NCBI GenBank assembly: GCA_964657325.1 | Contig: CAZZVE010000005.1 | Span: 1 to 64,000 of the forward strand | Source: JBBQVS01 sp964657325 | Lineage (GTDB): Bacteria; Chloroflexota; Ktedonobacteria; Ktedonobacterales; Ktedonobacteraceae | DNA: 64,000 nt | Direction: 5' to 3' | Shown: piece by piece, positions 39,276 through 48,685 of the stretch | How the letters are laid out: each line of letters opens with the position of its first letter | How positions within the stretch are numbered: the first letter of the stretch is position 1 | Position numbers and translations under genes: made by a program | The notes under the pieces: generated by a model | Told to the model about the DNA's origin: nothing | Database searches by the model: none | The model's input: the letters and a program-made list of their open reading frames with translations, nothing else

Positions 39276-41258
39276 ATGACGACCTTCCCGTTTAGTGCTA
39301 TGGTTGGACAACAGAAGATGCGACTCGCGCTGATCCTCAATGCCATCGACCCGTCGATTGGCGGTGTCCTCGTTTGTGGACGCAGAGGCACAGGTAAATC
39401 CACTGCTGTGCGTGCGCTTACCAACTTGTTGCCTACTATCACAGGTGTCGCTGACTGCCCCTATTTTTGTGATCCCACGTCTCAACGCTGGATGTGTACC
39501 TCGTGTCAGTCTCGCCTCGCACAAAACGAAATTTTGCCACTCGCACAGCGTTCCGTGCCACTTGTTACTCTTCCACTGAATGCGAGTGAAGACCGCGTTG
39601 CTGGCAGCTTTGACCTCGCAGCCGCACTTGAGAGTGGCAAAAGTCATTTCGCTCCTGGGTTGCTTGCTCTCGCCAATCGAGGCTTTCTGTATGTTGATGA
39701 AATAAATTTGCTTAATGACTCTACTGTAGACCTGCTGCTTGATGCCGCCGCGCTCGGCGTGAATCGCGTAGAACGCGACACGATTTCTACAACGCATCCA
39801 GCACGTTTCGTTTTGATTGGCACCATGAATCCAGAAGAGGGTGGACTACGGCCTCAATTGCTGGATAGAATTGGACTCTACGCCGATGCTGAAGATGTGC
39901 GTGAGCCAGCTATACGTGCAACCGTAGTAGAGCGACGCCTCGCCTTCGATACTGACCCTCTTGCATTCTGTGAGAAATGGATTGAGGCAGAGCAAATCTT
40001 GCATAATCGCATTCAACGCGCACAACTCCTGCTACCTTCTGTTCGCATCTCAGCGTATCACCGTCAAGTTATCGCGGTCCTGGTTGACAAAAGACTGCAT
40101 GCTGAGGGACATCGTGGAGATATTGTTGTCTTGCGAACCGCCCGTGCCCTGGCTACCTGGGACAATCGTGTCGAGATAATCTTGGAGGATATAGAGCAAG
40201 CTGCCAATCTCGCTATGCCTCATCGTATGCGCAACGATATGACAATTAAACAGCAGCTTGTACGTACTCTTGAGCAAGTTCCAGCAGCTTCAGACAACAA
40301 TGATACGCCGGAGGAGTTAGCAACCGTCGATGATGATGTTGAGGTCGAAGAGCGCACAGACGAGCAAGAAGGTCCTTCTGGCGTCACTCGTCATATACGC
40401 GGTGACTCCGATGTGGCGCAAATTCAGCATCTCATCAACGTCGTACGAGACCGCGTCACGCGCCAGGACGCCGGACGCCGCTTTCTCTCGCTTACAGCCC
40501 GTCATAGTGGACGCTTCACGCGTAGTCGTCAGGCCAATCCTGTGAGTGATGTCGCCTTTGGTGCAACTATTCGTGCGGCCGCTCCCTACCAACGCACGCG
40601 AGGGCGAGTCAACGGCGGTAAGCTTGAATTGCATGTGAGCGATCTACGTCAAAAGGTGCGTGAGCGTAAAACACGTTCCCTTGTTATTCTCGTCGTTGAC
40701 GGTAGCGACTCCGTGATGGCGCGCCAACTGATGCAAAAAACTAAACGTATTCTCCTTGCGTTGTTACAGAACGCCTATGAAAAACGTGATCGCGTCGCTA
40801 TGCTCGTCTTCCGTTTTGCGCAGGGACGCATCGTTCTGCCACCGACACGCAATTTCACCAATGCGCGTCAGTGTGTAGACGAACTCTACGTTGGTGGCTG
40901 TACTCCACTGGCAACAGGGTTGCTAGAGGGGCTACGGCTCGCCGAACTTGAACGGTATCGTAACTCGACCGTCAAGCCAATCCTGGTCATCCTGACGGAT
41001 GGTATTGCGAATATTGATCTTTCTGGCAATATGCGGAGTGGCACACCGCAACGTGACGCTTTAGATGTTGCCCAGGAGATTGCTGTACGTCGCATTCCCA
41101 CCGTCATGATTGATACAAATCCACTGCCAACCGTGACGAATGAGAAAGGTGAGAGGGTACCTAGCCCATGCCCTGAATTGGCACGCGTGCTGGATGCTGA
41201 CTACTACCAGTATCGTTTAGCTCACGAGCAACAACTACTACGAAAGGGGTTTGCATAA
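39276..41258 (+). CDS. ChlD/BchD-like AAA+ and VWA protein
   Basis: A 660-residue protein. The AAA+ part (about 1-340) starts PFSAMVGQQKMRLALILNAI, has Walker A GRRGTGKST, a Cys4 insertion (ADCPYFCDP ... MCTSCQSR), Walker B GFLYVDEINLL and sensor GTMNPEEGGLRPQLLDRIG. An acidic linker (VDDDVEVEERTDEQEG) leads to a VWA domain (about 450-660) with the MIDAS-like start VVDGSDSVMA and later TDG. This is the Mg-chelatase D/I architecture. No chlorophyll genes are present, so metal insertion in B12 synthesis or a MoxR-like remodelling role is more likely. Start set at 39276 (GGGGGA upstream); a GTG at 39249 is possible. Confidence 0.85.
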   Translation: MTTFPFSAMVGQQKMRLALILNAIDPSIGGVLVCGRRGTGKSTAVRALTNLLPTITGVADCPYFCDPTSQRWMCTSCQSRLAQNEILPLAQRSVPLVTLPLNASEDRVAGSFDLAAALESGKSHFAPGLLALANRGFLYVDEINLLNDSTVDLLLDAAALGVNRVERDTISTTHPARFVLIGTMNPEEGGLRPQLLDRIGLYADAEDVREPAIRATVVERRLAFDTDPLAFCEKWIEAEQILHNRIQRAQLLLPSVRISAYHRQVIAVLVDKRLHAEGHRGDIVVLRTARALATWDNRVEIILEDIEQAANLAMPHRMRNDMTIKQQLVRTLEQVPAASDNNDTPEELATVDDDVEVEERTDEQEGPSGVTRHIRGDSDVAQIQHLINVVRDRVTRQDAGRRFLSLTARHSGRFTRSRQANPVSDVAFGATIRAAAPYQRTRGRVNGGKLELHVSDLRQKVRERKTRSLVILVVDGSDSVMARQLMQKTKRILLALLQNAYEKRDRVAMLVFRFAQGRIVLPPTRNFTNARQCVDELYVGGCTPLATGLLEGLRLAELERYRNSTVKPILVILTDGIANIDLSGNMRSGTPQRDALDVAQEIAVRRIPTVMIDTNPLPTVTNEKGERVPSPCPELARVLDADYYQYRLAHEQQLLRKGFA

Positions 41259-41340
41259 GAAGCTGTTACACATTGTCCTTGAAAAAGCTAACCTGTTTAG
41301 TTATGAGGGGTAACAACTCTCAAGGAAAGGTCCGTTTTCG

Positions 41341-42453
41341 ATGAAGACACGAGCCGCAGTAATTTACGAACCAGGTCAACCCATTCAGGTCGAAGAGGTC
41401 GAACTAGATGCTCCAAAGGCGCACGAAGTACAGATTAAGATGGTCGCGGCTGGCATATGCCACTCCGACTATCACATTATCGCTGGTGAACTTCCAGGCT
41501 ATTTACCAATGGCCCTCGGTCATGAAGGCGCAGGCATCGTTGAAGCCGTCGGTCCAGAAGTGACAAACTGCAAGGTTGGCGATCACGTCGTTCTTACCTT
41601 CATCCCCTCCTGTGGCACCTGCTACTATTGCACCACTGGTCATGCCAATTTGTGTAACATGGGCGCAGCTATTCTGATGGGTCCTCAACTTGATGGCACA
41701 TTCCGCGTCCATGGTCCAAAGGGCGAGGATATCGGTCAGATGTGTGTTGTTGGTACGTTTGCTGAGCATACCGTGGTGCCCGATGCCTCTGTTGTCAAAG
41801 TAGAGGATTATTATCCACTCAACAAGGCTGTGCTTGTTGGTTGTGGTGTGCCAACGGGTATTGGTGCTGTTATTCACCGCGCAAAAGTCGAGGCTGGTAG
41901 TACTGTTATGGTTATTGGCTGTGGTGGTATTGGTATGAACGCTGTTCAAGGTGCAGCTCTTGCTGGTGCACGTATGGTTATCGCTGTGGACACTGTTGAC
42001 TACAAGCTCGAACGCGCAAAAGAATTTGGGGCAACACACACTATCAATCCCAAAAATCAGGACCTTGTACAAACCGTCAAGGACCTGACCTATGGTGAAG
42101 GAGTGCGTTACGCCTTTGAAGCCATTGCTACCCCTGCTACCATTGGACAAGCCTACGCCTGTACCGCTAAGAATGGCACCGTTGTTGTGATCGGTCTCTC
42201 TCCCGCTACCGCGGAGTCTATACCGATACCTCCACTCGACCTCGTGCTGTATCAGAAGACGTTGATGGGCACCCTTTATGGCGACTCACAGCCTCGTAAG
42301 GATATCCCCGAATTACTCGCGCTTTATCACGTTGGCAAGATCAAACTGGACGAGATGATTACAAAGGTATATACACTCGATCAGGTGAACGAAGCCTACG
42401 CTGATCTGCTAGCAGGCAAAAACATTCGTGGCGTCATCGAGTTCGCGCAATAA
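41341..42453 (+). CDS. Zinc alcohol dehydrogenase, NDMA-dependent type
   Basis: A 370-residue medium-chain dehydrogenase. Catalytic zinc ligands are in GICHSDYH and GHEGAGIVE; structural zinc cysteines in CGTCYYCTTGHANLC; NAD binding in VIGCGGIGMNAVQG. The overall sequence resembles the NDMA-dependent alcohol dehydrogenase subfamily, whose bound NAD is not exchanged and which co-occurs with mycofactocin. Position 2.3 kb after the mftA-SDR pair supports this. AAGGAAAGG precedes the ATG. Substrate is probably a primary alcohol. Confidence 0.85.
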   Translation: MKTRAAVIYEPGQPIQVEEVELDAPKAHEVQIKMVAAGICHSDYHIIAGELPGYLPMALGHEGAGIVEAVGPEVTNCKVGDHVVLTFIPSCGTCYYCTTGHANLCNMGAAILMGPQLDGTFRVHGPKGEDIGQMCVVGTFAEHTVVPDASVVKVEDYYPLNKAVLVGCGVPTGIGAVIHRAKVEAGSTVMVIGCGGIGMNAVQGAALAGARMVIAVDTVDYKLERAKEFGATHTINPKNQDLVQTVKDLTYGEGVRYAFEAIATPATIGQAYACTAKNGTVVVIGLSPATAESIPIPPLDLVLYQKTLMGTLYGDSQPRKDIPELLALYHVGKIKLDEMITKVYTLDQVNEAYADLLAGKNIRGVIEFAQ

Positions 42454-42468
42454 CATATAGAAATATTC

Positions 42469-42540
42469 TGTAGGGACCGATTTATTGCGTCCTTGTCGGC
42501 ATCGAACGTGCCAAGAGGACGCGATAAATCGGTCCCTATA
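42469..42540. repeat. Family A palindromic element, copy A3
   Basis: A 72-bp imperfect palindrome with TGTAGGGACCGATTTATTGC at one end and GATAAATCGGTCCCTATA at the other, between the ADH and ChlI-like genes. Confidence 0.85.
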
Positions 42541-42582
42541 GATGTATCCTTATCATCCACCCATACGAAACGGACAGGCAAC

Positions 42583-43608
42583 ATGTTTACATACCCATTC
42601 AGCGCAATTGTCGGTCAAGAACAGATGAAGCTCGCACTCATCCTTAATGCTATTCAACCCTCTATTGGCGGTGTACTTATTCGGGGCGAAAAAGGTACAG
42701 CAAAATCAACCGCCGTTCGTGCGCTTGCAGCTGTGTTGCCAGAACTTTCCATTGTGAGCGATTGTCCTTTTTCCTGTCCACCTGACTCACCTACATTAAT
42801 GTGTACATCGTGCCGTAGTCGTCTTGAGCAAGGCGAGTCGTTACCAGTGGCACAAAGACGTATGCGCGTTGTCGATCTGCCGATTAATGCGTCGGAAGAC
42901 CGCGTTGTTGGCACGCTTGACCTTGAACACGCTCTTCGTGAAGGTCAACGCCGCTTTGAGCCAGGAGTTCTTGCGGAGGCTAACCGAGGCATTCTCTATG
43001 TTGATGAAGTCAATTTGCTCGATGATTATGTTGTCGATGTATTGCTCGACTCTGCTGCAATGGGAACGAACATCGTTGAGCGCGAAGGTGTTTCGTTCGC
43101 GCATCCCGCACGTTTTTTACTTGTTGGAACAATGAACCCCGAAGAAGGCGAATTGCGTCCACAATTAACTGACCGTTTTGGTCTTTGTGTTGATATTACC
43201 TCTATTCATGATATTCGTCAGCGTGTCTCTATTGTCGAATTGCGCGAACGCTTCGAGTCTGCACCAGAGGCGTTTATCGCAGATTATGCACCCTCTGAAC
43301 AAGCACTACGTACTCGTATTGTGCAAGCCTCACAAGCCGAGCGACATATCTCTGTACCAAGTTCCGTTGCTGAATTAATTGCACATATCAATATTGAATT
43401 AGATATCGACGGCCATCGTGGTGATATCGTGATGCGTCGTGCTGCTCAGACGTACGCCGCCTATTTAGGTGTTACAGAAGTGACACCCGATCACATTTAC
43501 ACTATTGCACCTATGGCACTTGCTCATCGTCTCAAACGTCTCCCATTACAACAAGCTTCACGTACTATTACAGATGCATTAAATAGTGTCAAGAAAAAAT
43601 TAGCGTAA
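42583..43608 (+). CDS. ChlI/BchI-like AAA+ ATPase
   Basis: A 341-residue AAA+ protein similar in plan to the first half of the protein at 39276: PFSAIVGQEQMKLALILNAI, Walker A GEKGTAKST, Cys4 insertion (SDCPFSCPP ... MCTSCRSR), Walker B GILYVDEVNLL, and GTMNPEEGELRPQLTDRFG. It lacks a VWA domain, so the two form an I/D pair, as in Mg-chelatase, where a hexamer of I stacks on D. A longer frame exists, but its first 30 codons lie in repeat A3, so ATG 42583 is used. A CobN/ChlH-type large subunit is not in the window. Confidence 0.85.
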   Translation: MFTYPFSAIVGQEQMKLALILNAIQPSIGGVLIRGEKGTAKSTAVRALAAVLPELSIVSDCPFSCPPDSPTLMCTSCRSRLEQGESLPVAQRRMRVVDLPINASEDRVVGTLDLEHALREGQRRFEPGVLAEANRGILYVDEVNLLDDYVVDVLLDSAAMGTNIVEREGVSFAHPARFLLVGTMNPEEGELRPQLTDRFGLCVDITSIHDIRQRVSIVELRERFESAPEAFIADYAPSEQALRTRIVQASQAERHISVPSSVAELIAHINIELDIDGHRGDIVMRRAAQTYAAYLGVTEVTPDHIYTIAPMALAHRLKRLPLQQASRTITDALNSVKKKLA

Positions 43609-43622
43609 GGAAAGACTCCATT

Positions 43623-45188
43623 ATGAATATTGCGCAGGGACTTGCACATGCAAAAAAGGTGTATGGCAACCGCGAGGCCGTCACATGTGGCACTACCCGC
43701 TATACCTGGAAAGAATTTGATCAGCGTACCGACTATCTCGCACGCGGTTTAGCAGCTCTAGGCATTCAGCGTGGAGACCGGGTAGCCGTGCTGATGCTCA
43801 ATTGTCATCGGTATTTAGAACTGTATTATGCTACCGCTCGCATGGGTGCCGTTATCGTTCCGCTTAACATTCGTCTGGCCCGCCCTGAAATTGTTTTTAT
43901 TCTCAATGATAGCGGCTCTAAAGCACTCGTTGTTGACAAAACATTCGCTCCTTATACCACTGGACGTGATACCTACGAAACCGTCGAGCATATCGTCTAT
44001 ACTGCCGACGAAGCTCCCGATGCCACTCATAATTATGAGGAGCTGATTACACGTGGTTCACAGATGTTAGAGACCGTCGATCAACAGATGGACGATGAAG
44101 ACCTCTCTGGCCTCTACTATACGGGTGGTACAACGGGTCGTGCTAAAGGCGTTATGCTCTCGCACAAAAATATCGTCTCGAACGCGATGAACGTCGCTAT
44201 CGCCGGACGCTATACCGACCAGGATTCTTTCTTGCATACCGCGCCGATGTTTCATCTTGGCAACACTGGCTCAGCATTTTCACTTGTGATGCTTGGTGCG
44301 CGCAATGTCTTTAACCCTATGTTCAATCCAACGCACTTTCTCCAAACGGTGCAGGATGAGAAAGTAACGCTGACATTCATGGTTCCCACAATGATTAACG
44401 CTGTGTTGAACCATCCTGATATCGACAAGTATGACCTGTCTAGTTTGCGCCGACTTGCGTATGGTGCATCACCGATGCCTGTTGAACTGCTCAAAAAAGG
44501 GCTAAAGCGTTTGGGTCAGGTCTTTGGGCAAGGCTATGGCATGACTGAAACCTCGCCACTTTTAACGGGTTTAGATTTGAACGAACATATTACCGAAGGC
44601 ACTCCTGAACAGGTGCGCCGCCTTGCCTCAGCTGGCAAAGAGGTTGTCGGTGTCGAAGTGCGCGTCGTCAACGTTGAAGGGGAGGACGTACAACCGGGCG
44701 AGATTGGCGAAGTCATCGCACGTGGCCCTAACATTATGATGGGCTACTGGCATATGCCTGAAGCAACAGCGTCCGCCGTTGTGGATGGCTGGATGCATAC
44801 GGGCGATCTTGCCACCGTGGATGACGAAAACTACATCTTTATTATTGACCGTGCCAAAGACATGATTATCTCCGGTGGCGAAAACATCTACTCAGTAGAA
44901 GTCGAGAACGCACTTTATACTCATCCTTCTGTGTTGGAAGCTGCTGTAATCGGTATTCCACACCCAGCGTGGGGTGAGGCTGTTCATGCTGTCGTCGTTC
45001 TCAAACCCGCAGCAAGTGCAAGTGAAGATGATCTAATCACCCATACCCGTACATTGATTGCAGGGTATAAAGTGCCACGCAGCATAGAAATAGCTACTGA
45101 GGCATTACCTAAGAGCGGTGCCGGAAAAATTCTCAAACGCAACCTACGCGACAAATATTGGTCTGCCAACAGCAGAAACGTGAACTAG
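43623..45188 (+). CDS. Long-chain acyl-CoA synthetase-like (ANL) enzyme
   Basis: A 521-residue AMP-forming ligase. The phosphate loop is YYTGGTTGRAKGVMLSHKN (about 163-181). Other ANL motifs are YGMTETSP, GWMHTGDLATVD and DRAKDMIISGGENIYSVEVE, and the C-terminal catalytic Lys is in KSGAGKILKR. It makes acyl-CoA from a carboxylic acid, probably medium- to long-chain. It follows the ChlI-like gene by 14 bp, so it is in the same operon. It could supply substrate to the MaoC hydratase at 47171. Confidence 0.88.
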   Translation: MNIAQGLAHAKKVYGNREAVTCGTTRYTWKEFDQRTDYLARGLAALGIQRGDRVAVLMLNCHRYLELYYATARMGAVIVPLNIRLARPEIVFILNDSGSKALVVDKTFAPYTTGRDTYETVEHIVYTADEAPDATHNYEELITRGSQMLETVDQQMDDEDLSGLYYTGGTTGRAKGVMLSHKNIVSNAMNVAIAGRYTDQDSFLHTAPMFHLGNTGSAFSLVMLGARNVFNPMFNPTHFLQTVQDEKVTLTFMVPTMINAVLNHPDIDKYDLSSLRRLAYGASPMPVELLKKGLKRLGQVFGQGYGMTETSPLLTGLDLNEHITEGTPEQVRRLASAGKEVVGVEVRVVNVEGEDVQPGEIGEVIARGPNIMMGYWHMPEATASAVVDGWMHTGDLATVDDENYIFIIDRAKDMIISGGENIYSVEVENALYTHPSVLEAAVIGIPHPAWGEAVHAVVVLKPAASASEDDLITHTRTLIAGYKVPRSIEIATEALPKSGAGKILKRNLRDKYWSANSRNVN

Positions 45189-45205
45189 GGGAAGCATAGT
45201 TCGTT

Positions 45206-45277
45206 GTAGGGACCGATGTATCACGTCCTCCTTGGCGTTTCAATTGCTGAGAAGGACGTGATAAATCGGTCCCTACC
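45206..45277. repeat. Family A palindromic element, copy A4
   Basis: A 72-bp imperfect palindrome (TGTAGGGACCGATGTATCAC ... ATAAATCGGTCCCTAC). Its edge contains the TAG stop of the following minus-strand gene. Confidence 0.85.
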
Positions 45278-45851
45278 TCATTGTTTTATCTCTTTCCGCT
45301 TGTGCTGGACCATTCTCGTTTAGATCATACAAAGGATTGAGCCAACGCAAAAATCCGATGCGGCTCGCACCTAGCAACTCCCACGCTCGCACGATCCCAA
45401 GCCCATAGGCACTCATAACTATTGTTGTCAATTCAGAAACAAGCCCTGCATCATTAGGGGAACGCGCGAGTAGTACAGCAAAATAAAACTCAAGTCCATA
45501 AAGCACTAAACCTATTAAAATTAGGATAGCTCGTCGTACTCCTGTTTGCCAGTTAGGTAGTTTCAACAACGCGGTAAACGCTAAAAAGATGCTATTTGTG
45601 AAGCCTAATCCAGCCATAACAAGCGTGAACCATGCTATATTTGAATGTGGAACTAATGCGTTAAATGAAATGAAAAAGGCATTCAGTAAAGCTGTAAACG
45701 AACTCGACGCTACCGCACGACGTTCTGACGGTGCTCCACCCGTAATGAAACGCTCTGGTGCCACCGCGATAGCTACAAAAAGCAAGCCAACTAGTGCTGC
45801 ACCAGCACCAGTACTGGCAACAAAAAAGTCTTTGAATTCAGGAGGAACCAT
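45273..45851 (-). CDS. Membrane protein of unknown function
   Basis: A 192-residue protein with about five hydrophobic segments. It starts MVPPEFKDFFVASTGAGAAL, followed by VGLLFVAIAVAPE. I do not recognise a family. The start at 45851 is chosen because AAAGGA lies about 12 nt upstream; the frame is open to 46094, but that would overlap the divergent P450 gene. The TAG stop lies in the terminal TAGGGACC of repeat A4, so the present C-terminus (ERDKTMR) may have been set by the insertion. Confidence 0.6.
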   Translation of the reverse strand: MVPPEFKDFFVASTGAGAALVGLLFVAIAVAPERFITGGAPSERRAVASSSFTALLNAFFISFNALVPHSNIAWFTLVMAGLGFTNSIFLAFTALLKLPNWQTGVRRAILILIGLVLYGLEFYFAVLLARSPNDAGLVSELTTIVMSAYGLGIVRAWELLGASRIGFLRWLNPLYDLNENGPAQAERDKTMR

Positions 45852-46013
45852 AGGCCAACAGCGTCCTTTGCGATAAAAATACTCATGCATAGTATACGAT
45901 ATTTCTATCAGCTTATTTGACAGATACATTCGCTCCTTCTTACAATGAGAACAGATACACTCGTATATATCTTTTGCAACGTGTTCAACTACTGACATAG
46001 AAAGCACAGGTTC

Positions 46014-47153
46014 ATGACCACCGCCGAACAAGACCAGAGGCTCAACCCTTATCCATGGTATCGGACCATGCGTACCAATAGCCCTATTGCTCATAACGAG
46101 AGTTACAACTCATGGAGTGTTTTTAGCTATGACGCCGTACAGCGCGTCTTGACCGACTACAACGACTTCTCGTCTCAAATTATGGGTGATGGCTCTGGCT
46201 TACCGCTTGGTACAAGCTTGATTAATTCAGACCCCCCACGTCATCGCAAACTACGTAATATTGTCACACAAGCATTTACACCACGCACCATTGCACAACT
46301 CGCACCGCGTATAACACAGATTGTGAATGAACTGTTGGACAAGGTGGCGGCAAAGGGTACGATGGATGTGATGGAAGACCTTGCCTATCCTCTACCTGTG
46401 ATCGTCATCGCGGAACTACTCGGCGTTCCCGTCAAGGATCGTAACCAATTCAAACACTGGTCCGATGTCATTGTTGGCTCGGAAAATCCTGCTGGTGGTG
46501 AACCGCAGCAAGAAATGATTGACTACTTCTCTGTACTGATTGAGGAGCGTCGGCGCGAACCGAAAGACGATTTGATCAGTTCTCTTCTCTCCGCACAGGT
46601 CGATGGTGAGTATCTGAATGAAAAAGAACTTATGGGCTTCTTTATTCTGTTGCTTGTGGCGGGCAATGTTACAACAACAAACCTGATTGGTAATGCGTTT
46701 CTCTGTTTTGATGAATACCCAGACGCATTGCAGCAACTATATGCAGACCCTTCGCTCATACCAAGTGCTCTTGAAGAAGTGTTGCGTTATCGTTCTCCTG
46801 TAAGTCATATGTACCGCGTTGTGCGCGAAATAACAACGCTTGATGACAAACAAATTACTCCTGGAAGTTTCATGGTGGCTTGGATTGCTTCCGCGAACCG
46901 CGACGAGACGCAGTTCCCACATGCTGACAAATTTGATGTTACGCGTTCCCCCAATCGTCATCTTGCGTTTGGACACGGCATTCACTTTTGTCTTGGCGCA
47001 CCACTGGCGCGGCTCGAAGCCAAGATCGCACTCGAAATTATGCTAGCGCGTCTACCAGAGATTCGACGCACACCGAATATCTCGCTCGAAGCCATCACAA
47101 GCATGATTCTGTACGGCGTCAAAAACTTCCCTATCACCTTTAAGGCATCATAA
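46014..47153 (+). CDS. Cytochrome P450 with altered I-helix
   Basis: A 379-residue soluble bacterial P450. The heme-thiolate loop is FGHGIHFCLGAPLARLE (about 322-338); the ExxR is in LEEVLRYRSP. The I-helix reads LLVAGNVTTTNLIGN, where most relatives have AGNETTT or AGxDT; the acidic residue that helps O2 activation is Val here. Hydroxylation or another oxidation is expected, with ferredoxin partners elsewhere. It heads a likely operon with the MaoC and metallo-beta-lactamase genes (17 and 25 bp gaps). Confidence 0.92.
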   Translation: MTTAEQDQRLNPYPWYRTMRTNSPIAHNESYNSWSVFSYDAVQRVLTDYNDFSSQIMGDGSGLPLGTSLINSDPPRHRKLRNIVTQAFTPRTIAQLAPRITQIVNELLDKVAAKGTMDVMEDLAYPLPVIVIAELLGVPVKDRNQFKHWSDVIVGSENPAGGEPQQEMIDYFSVLIEERRREPKDDLISSLLSAQVDGEYLNEKELMGFFILLLVAGNVTTTNLIGNAFLCFDEYPDALQQLYADPSLIPSALEEVLRYRSPVSHMYRVVREITTLDDKQITPGSFMVAWIASANRDETQFPHADKFDVTRSPNRHLAFGHGIHFCLGAPLARLEAKIALEIMLARLPEIRRTPNISLEAITSMILYGVKNFPITFKAS

Positions 47154-47170
47154 GTAAGGAGTAACGAGCT

Positions 47171-47620
47171 ATGCCCGATGCGACACCACAATTCAAGCAG
47201 CAGTTAAAGGAAGCCTTTAACGCCATTCAGGAGGGACAAGTCTTCACCTTCCGCCGTACCTTTACCTCTGGTGATGTTGCCCTATTTTGTGGTGTCACCG
47301 GCGACTACAATCCCTATCACATCGACCAGGCGTTTCTCGAAGAAAGTTGGTTCAAGCGTCCCATCATTCCTGGTCTACTTACCGCCAGTATGATAACGCA
47401 CATCGGTGGCATGATTGGCTTTCTCGCCTCGGAAATGGAGTTCAAATTCGTCTCGCCAGTATATGTTGGGGACACCATCACCTGTACAGTTACTTTCGAT
47501 CAGAGAGATGAGGTCAAACGCAAATTACGAGCAATCGCGACGTATGTCAATCAGAGTGGCGAGGAAGTCCTACAATGTAAATTCGCAGGCTTCCCCGCCG
47601 ATGTACGGCTCGCCCATTAA
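47171..47620 (+). CDS. MaoC-like (R)-specific enoyl-CoA hydratase
   Basis: A 149-residue hot-dog-fold protein. The hydratase motif is TGDYNPYHIDQAFLEESWF (catalytic Asp and His), followed by IIPGLLTASMI. These enzymes hydrate trans-2-enoyl-CoA to the (R)-3-hydroxy form. RBS AAGGAG lies before the ATG. Its neighbour genes (acyl-CoA synthetase, P450) fit an acyl-CoA or lipid pathway. Confidence 0.88.
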   Translation: MPDATPQFKQQLKEAFNAIQEGQVFTFRRTFTSGDVALFCGVTGDYNPYHIDQAFLEESWFKRPIIPGLLTASMITHIGGMIGFLASEMEFKFVSPVYVGDTITCTVTFDQRDEVKRKLRAIATYVNQSGEEVLQCKFAGFPADVRLAH

Positions 47621-47645
47621 TGAACTGAGAGGGGTGGTAAGCACT

Positions 47646-48644
47646 ATGCATATACCGGAGTGGTTACAATTCTTTCAACGACCCTACCCCAGTGCCAACA
47701 TGGTGCTTATTCACAGTACGAAACCAGTCTTGATTGATACAGGCTTTGGTAGCGATATAGGTGCTACCGAGGCACTGTTGCAAGAGGCAGGCGTACTGCC
47801 ACAATCGCTGACGCTTATTGCAAATACGCACTATCATTGCGATCATGTTGGCGGCAATCATGCGCTTCAACAACGCTATAACATACCAGTTGCCGCGCAT
47901 CGTTGGGATGCTGCGATGGTCAACCAGCGTGACCGTGAAGCTTGTGGTGTCGAATGGCTCAATCAATCCGTCGAGTCCTATCAGGTCAACATTGCGCTTA
48001 CCGAAGACGATGAGATTGACGCGGGTGACGTAAAACTACAGGTCATTCATACACCAGGGCATACGCTGAGCCATCTCGCATACTATGAACCGCAAGATCA
48101 AATACTTATCTGTGGTGATACCTTTCATCGTGACGATGTGGCATGGCTCAATATCTTTCGTGAAGGCGTGGGAGCTATACAACGCATGCAAGACACACTT
48201 GATCGGTTGGCACGTCTACCAATGCGCTATGCCTGCTCTGGACATGGGCCTGCAATGGACAACCCGAAAGCTTCGCTTGATGCGGCACGTCGTCGCTACG
48301 ACAAATGGTTTGCCGACCCCGAAAAGCTCGCATGGCATGCCTGTAAGCGTATCTTTACGTATGCCCTTATGCTTTCCAGTGGTATGACCCTGGAAGAGAT
48401 AACGTCCTACCTTTTAGAAAGCCCCTGGTACCACGACTACACGCGTTACACCTTCAAATGTGAACCTGGTGATTTCGTACAACCGCTTATCGACGAAACA
48501 CTTCGTGCTCATGCAACTGCATGGCAAAACGGACGCCTCATGCCAATCACACCTTATACGCCATTACCTGCTGGTTGGCCTCAAGGGGCTACACGTCCTG
48601 TCGATTGGCCTCGTCTTGCGCAAGAAGTGTTGTTTTTGATGTAG
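47646..48644 (+). CDS. Metallo-beta-lactamase-fold hydrolase
   Basis: A 332-residue protein. Metal ligands are in THYHCDHVGGNH (HxHxDH, about 60-70), HTPGHTLSH (about 139), and ICGDTFH (about 160); the last conserved His may be in CSGHGPAMD. A helical C-terminal domain of about 100 residues resembles the extension in LACTB2-like proteins that act on nucleic acids or thioesters. The start at 47646 follows GAGAGGGG. Thioesterase or lactonase activity on a product of the neighbouring genes is the simplest guess. Confidence 0.85.
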   Translation: MHIPEWLQFFQRPYPSANMVLIHSTKPVLIDTGFGSDIGATEALLQEAGVLPQSLTLIANTHYHCDHVGGNHALQQRYNIPVAAHRWDAAMVNQRDREACGVEWLNQSVESYQVNIALTEDDEIDAGDVKLQVIHTPGHTLSHLAYYEPQDQILICGDTFHRDDVAWLNIFREGVGAIQRMQDTLDRLARLPMRYACSGHGPAMDNPKASLDAARRRYDKWFADPEKLAWHACKRIFTYALMLSSGMTLEEITSYLLESPWYHDYTRYTFKCEPGDFVQPLIDETLRAHATAWQNGRLMPITPYTPLPAGWPQGATRPVDWPRLAQEVLFLM

Positions 48645-48685
48645 ACTTATTTTTGGAAGGGATAGATTATGAGGAAGCTTCTAGT

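Noticed and set aside
42493..42582. Extended N-terminus of the ChlI-like protein
   Set aside because: Those codons lie largely in repeat A3; homology starts at ATG 42583.
39276..43608. Chlorophyll biosynthesis
   Set aside because: ChlI/ChlD-like proteins alone do not show it; no other bch or chl gene is present, and such proteins also serve other roles.
45190..45202. GGGAAGCATAGTT, also part of the transposon-end repeat
   Set aside because: A 13-bp match without the rest of the repeat, beside a family A element; chance is likely, though a genome search would settle it.
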